A stretch of DNA of 64,000 nt, from contig NC_088295.1 of assembly GCF_032854445.1 (NCBI RefSeq), positions 17,407,385 through 17,471,384 on the forward strand, read 5' to 3'. Under the pieces are notes generated by a model that saw only the letters and a program-made list of their open reading frames with translations, was not told where the DNA came from and ran no database searches. The stretch is from Liolophura sinensis (taxonomy: Eukaryota > Mollusca > Polyplacophora > Chitonida > Chitonidae). Below, one piece after another: positions 60,066-64,000 of the stretch (position 1 is its first letter; every line of letters starts with the position of its first letter). A program made the translations under genes and the position numbers.

Positions 60066-61414
60066 TCCCAACCCCCATGTGTGCTAATGTGGAGGGAATC
60101 CTGTATCTGATAATAAACGGAGTTTTGAGTTCGAACTCTTTATTGCTAAAAGTAAACAAATCCTACCGTAAAATATGATATGATATGGTCAAAAATGTTA
60201 AGCAGCTATTTTGACCCACATTGTGGATAATTTCGACACACTGTTAGCGGCGTAAGACTTACAGGGCACCACGAAGTACAGATGAGTGTAAAACTAACGG
60301 AGAAATACTTTATTTCTAAAATCACTTAAACTTTGTTTCCGAACTTGTTCTTCTTTATGTATACAGTACATCTACATGAAGCAGTGTGACCGGGCCTGTC
60401 GGATAGATACGCGAGCGTGTATTATGTACATATAACTGAACTGCATCTCTCTCAATTCTCTCCAAGAAAAGACTTGCTAAGGAACTCGTTAAACAATATG
60501 AGTATTTCTATTTCTATATCCAAAAAACGAGCGCACAAACATGACTATGCGGCCTTGTAGATAGTTAACTGTACATAAAGGCGGAGCATTTGTAAAAGCC
60601 AGCTGTTACCTAAACTAAATACGTGTTAAAGCAACACTAACGTAGATGGAACCAGGTGCGTCAGATTTCTGGTAGGAAATGCACCAAATGGTATAGGTTA
60701 TTGTATGTTAATGTGTTACCGTGTTGATCATAGTGAAAAATTATATTTGTCATTCAGGTCAATTAAAAGTCTCAGTACCCGAGAAAATATGAACCGTTGT
60801 AAACTAACTGTTTTGAACGAGGAATATCTACAGATGATTTATTATTTACAGATGTAAATTTGGCTGGAGCAATCATCAAGGAGAATATAGCACAAGACTA
60901 ATGTACATACATACCTATCCAAATCCTTCGAAGCTTTTGTTTCTTTGGGAGTTTACATCCCTTTCAAAATTATCTCAATCTCATTATAACGGACATATGG
61001 CTCGCCGTCTGGGTATGTATTATCTGTACAGCCTACGTATGTGCCTACTGGTATGTATAAAAGTTTCGATTTATTTGTAAAACTTTTAGTACATGTACAA
61101 GTCTTTTATGCACTTGTGTACAAATGATTTGTATAAGTGGACAGATTTTGTAAAATAATTTTTATTTGCACAAATGTATAAAAGATTTCCATATATGTGA
61201 TAAAGAATTGTAGGCTAAATACATGTACGAACGAATATAGGCCTATGCACATAGGCATGTGCTATAAGCTTTAATTTTACATACGCGCAAAAGAATTGTA
61301 CAATTCCTTTACAGATATGTGTACTTATAGAATAAATACTGAAACGGCTTCCCATAACCCTAACGTTGTCTTCTTGTAACAGGCCAAGTCTGAGCCTCAC
61401 CAATACATTAGTGG
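60066..61414. other. Intergenic, no gene recognised
   Basis: Contains a solitary copy (60,113-60,160) of the inverted-repeat sequence at 46.65/46.98 kb. Otherwise AT-rich with no long frame. Confidence 0.55.
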
Positions 61415-61422
61415 TACCTTAC

Positions 61423-61680
61423 TTCGGTCACCTGGCCCACATCTTTATCAAGGACTGGCCTGCAAACCATACGAGTATACTGCGACTGCCGATTTGAGGT
61501 AGTCTCAAAGATATGACCAGACTCTCGTTGAACTTCGACCTGAAGTTCAAGAGGCATACCATCCAATTCATAGAGTAACCCATTTACGAAAGCCTTGGCC
61601 TCAGCTTGGTGAAGTTGGTGAAGGCACAAGTTTCCAACACAACATTTAACATCATTTTTGCCGGACTTCAGTTCATACAA
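61423..61680 (-). CDS. Candidate internal coding exon, unknown protein
   Basis: A minus-strand frame reads protein-like, hydrophilic text (AEAKAFVNGLLYELDGMPLE, then VEVQRESGHIFETTSNRQSQ and YTRMVCRPVLDKDVGQVTE). A good donor, GAA|GTAAGG, lies at its end (donor bases 61,422-61,417). The frame starts earlier (to 61,803), but its upstream part is AT-rich and doubtful. No convincing acceptor or family was recognised. Possibly an exon of a larger gene or a decayed mobile-element gene. Confidence 0.3.
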
Positions 61681-61809
61681 GAAACTTCGATTACTGGTAT
61701 GGTATTGATAATGTATGTTGTGTTGAACTTTAATAAACAATAAAACAATATATGACTGATTGCTGAAAACAAATGCTGAAAGTTTATTCCAGACGCAGTA
61801 CACAACAGG

Positions 61810-63255
61810 AAATCATGAGAAATAGTCGTTTAAATCACAAATCTTAAAATACAACATGTTAATCTGACATAAGACGGCGTTAAATTATCACATTTTCTAA
61901 TCACTTTGTGAAGTACTCAATTTGGAACAGTTTAGAAATTATTACGCTAAAACTTCTCTCACCAATGCCAAAATTTTGATTTAACGTTATTAAAGCTATA
62001 TATAACATTTCACTTTTAAGGGGCCACACACAAAATGCACTCGTACGAAGGATTGCGCTTTATTATATGCCAAAGCATATTATATGTACATATGCGACGA
62101 TTTTCACACAGTCACATCCTTGCTCAGTGTTCTTTTCTTTAATTCACAACCCGGAAGTACACAACACAAAGAATACTTCTGTCATCCTCATTAAATATTA
62201 CACGGTTTTTTTTTATCATAGTCTGAAATTGCCTGTTAAATCCTGTTTATAATGAAGCTTCAGATTCCGCTAGATACATATACATTTGCACGTTCATCAG
62301 TTTTATAATCATAGTATTGTCGTGTTTAAAACTGTCAAATAAGACTGCTCCTCGTAAAACAACCGGTTACAGGTGAGGTTTCGTAACCGTTAGGTTGTAT
62401 CCAGGTGTTGGGCATTTGGGCATTGGACAGCATGTAGCATCGCCATAGGTCATCTTACACTCGGAGGGTATTTTCCATCCAGGGCAACTGTTATCCAAAA
62501 GAATAGAGTTACAGTATACATTATGAAGGGGTGTATGTTTAGGCAGAGTATACCTATTTGGAGTTTAATTCAGGACTGACTGTAATATTTTTTGTTTACT
62601 GGGCCGGGTATGCCCGAAAAATCCGCAGTGCAAACTGTATGAATCCTTATGAGCGAGTGTGTACATATGTGCCTTAGTTATGCCAGCCGTTAAACGCGTG
62701 TAGTTGTAACATATCGAATTCATGTCAGTATCTCCAACTTGCTGCTTTACTAGAACGACAGCGTCTATTTTAGAAATCAGATGGAGAGTGATTTTGATAG
62801 ACTGGGCAGTTTTGTGAAATCACTCGCACTATAGACGACATGCATCTGTCGCACTCGCACACGTACAGGGATGAAACGTAAGACTGCGAGTTATAGGCTC
62901 TGTACTATTTCAACAGTCCTGATCGTCTGACACTCCCAGTTTGTGAATATGAAAATAATACAGACAAAAGCAGATTTTTACAGAATTATGTTTGTCATTT
63001 TTAGATGGCGTGGTTGTAGTATATTTCAGCCTATTTCCTATGTGGACGTGGCTTCATTTTTCAGCTTACTATAGTATAAGGCTGTATAGACAACATTAAT
63101 TGTCACGGGAACAGATGTTTGGTGTGGAGTTGCAGTTACAGTGTGGAGGCGAAGGTACAATCCAGGAGTATATTATTACGGTTTAAATATGTCACTGATG
63201 CCTCAATGCATTGTACAGCTAAAAGTATATACATTTTTACATTTTTCTCCTACTT
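61810..63255. other. Intergenic, no gene recognised
   Basis: No long frame, array or SINE noticed. Confidence 0.5.
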
Positions 63256-63261
63256 CTTAAC

Positions 63262-63500
63262 CGCTTTGGTAGCCCAATGGTTAGAACATCCGTCTAAAAA
63301 TCGCAGCACCCGCGATCAAACCAGGGTAAGGTCATTTCAAAGACTTTAAAAATCGTACTTGTTGCCGCTTCGCTTTGGGCTCAGCACAGTGCGGTTAGAG
63401 CAAGGAAACAGGGCTGGTTGGAATGGTGTCAGTATATAATGTAACTTGGTGGCATGTCGGCATGGTGCTTCGGTGACGGCAGCACTTTGGCGGCATGTAA
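63262..63500 (+). mobile_element. tRNA-derived SINE, family 3
   Basis: A plus-strand tRNA-like head (gctttggtagcccaatggtt, then a B-box-like gcgatcaaaccagg) is followed by ggtcatttcaaagactttaa. The body follows (gccgcttcgctttgggctca, gtcagtatataatgtaactt, ggcatgtaatcgccctacac). The segment after the B box is shared with the 121-bp array at 50 kb. Confidence 0.65.
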
Positions 63501-63659
63501 TCGCCCTACACAGTATATGTACACATACCTAATGACCCTTTGTTTTCATATGACTAAAAAATTGTTTTTACGGTTTTGCTCACGGTACAATATGAATGAA
63601 GACGTGTGTATGCTTGGGAACACATGACGAGGAGAAATAATTCGGTGTGTGTACATATA

Positions 63660-63880
63660 TTGTGTTTTCTTGTTGAAGGGTGAGTCCATGCCGCCATTGA
63701 AGACATCAGGCATGACACCCAACCGAGTCACATTATACTGACACCGAGCCAACCAGCCATGTATCTCAGTGCTGAGCAACAAGTACCGCGATTAAATCTT
63801 TCGTACGATTACACCTGGGTTTGATCCGGTCTTCCGACTTCGAGCAGAGCGCTCTAACCCTTAGGCCACTGAAGCGGTTT
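63660..63880 (-). mobile_element. tRNA-derived SINE, family 2
   Basis: The minus-strand head accgcttcagtggcctaagg then gttagagcgctctgctcgaa carries a clear A box, with B box ggatcaaacccaggtg. The plus-strand block gagtcacattatactgacac ties it to the copies at 12.1 and 15.0 kb. The 3' end is short. Confidence 0.75.
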
Positions 63881-64000
63881 AAATGAAGAGGTAGAGCATG
63901 GATCATCTGGTCCAACATATGAAACACATGTAATAGGTACTGTGTGTGTAGCCATGGTATACACAGTACATATGTTCGCTGTGGATGTTACCGTACACTC

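Noticed and set aside
63262-63335. tRNA gene
   Set aside because: tRNA-like head continuing into a SINE body; no acceptor stem.

Overview
The window looks like a gene-poor stretch of an animal nuclear genome, most likely a mollusc or another lophotrochozoan. It is AT-rich and has long non-coding stretches, introns with GT..AG borders, and many short tRNA-derived SINE copies. The SINE tails read tatttatttgattggtgtttt-like and the heads read tggctcag/ggttag-like. Many micro- and minisatellites are present. There is no bacterial gene density, operon or CRISPR. The species cannot be named from sequence alone.

Three protein-coding loci are recognisable. (1) 15,891-17,021 (+): a single-exon rhodopsin-like GPCR of 376 aa that lacks the usual DRY arginine and the NPxxY Asn-Pro. 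It lies behind a strong splice acceptor, so a 5' UTR exon is likely. (2) 37,815-44,435 (+): a decayed SLC16-type monocarboxylate-transporter gene. At least five exon pieces survive, with several stop codons and frameshifts but an intact last exon. (3) 55,017-55,823 (-): an intact, intronless ELOVL3/6-type fatty-acid elongase of 268 aa with all catalytic motifs. There is also a 5'-truncated reverse transcriptase fragment, probably Penelope-like, at 49,128-49,803 (-).

The most striking feature is a roughly 3.3-kb minisatellite (40,577-43,870, 53-bp unit, about 60 copies) in the last intron of the SLC16 gene. It starts exactly at the exon/intron border, so each unit carries a copy of the 5' splice donor (TCG|GTGAGTA). 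Units also contain a CAG acceptor-like triplet 33 nt before the donor. A ten-unit, 530-bp block inside it was duplicated very recently.

Other layout. 0-15 kb: intergenic, with short local duplications and SINEs. 20-22 kb: a dispersed 0.7-kb element and an ATCGAT/GATAAT palindrome cluster. 26 kb: a 27-bp array. 29.4-33.9 kb: two diverged direct copies of a ~1.5-kb segment. 34.7-35.3 kb: a 50-bp array. 44.9-45.7 kb: G-rich repeats with a 42-bp array. 50.1-52.0 kb: a 121-bp tandem array with tRNA/SINE-like units, interrupted by a second copy of the 20-kb element and by a nested 23-bp minisatellite. 54.2-54.7 kb: a 62-bp array. 59.24-59.66 kb: a fold-back element. 59.8-60.1 and 63.2-63.9 kb: SINEs. 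The three genes do not form an obvious pathway together, although the elongase and the transporter are both metabolic.
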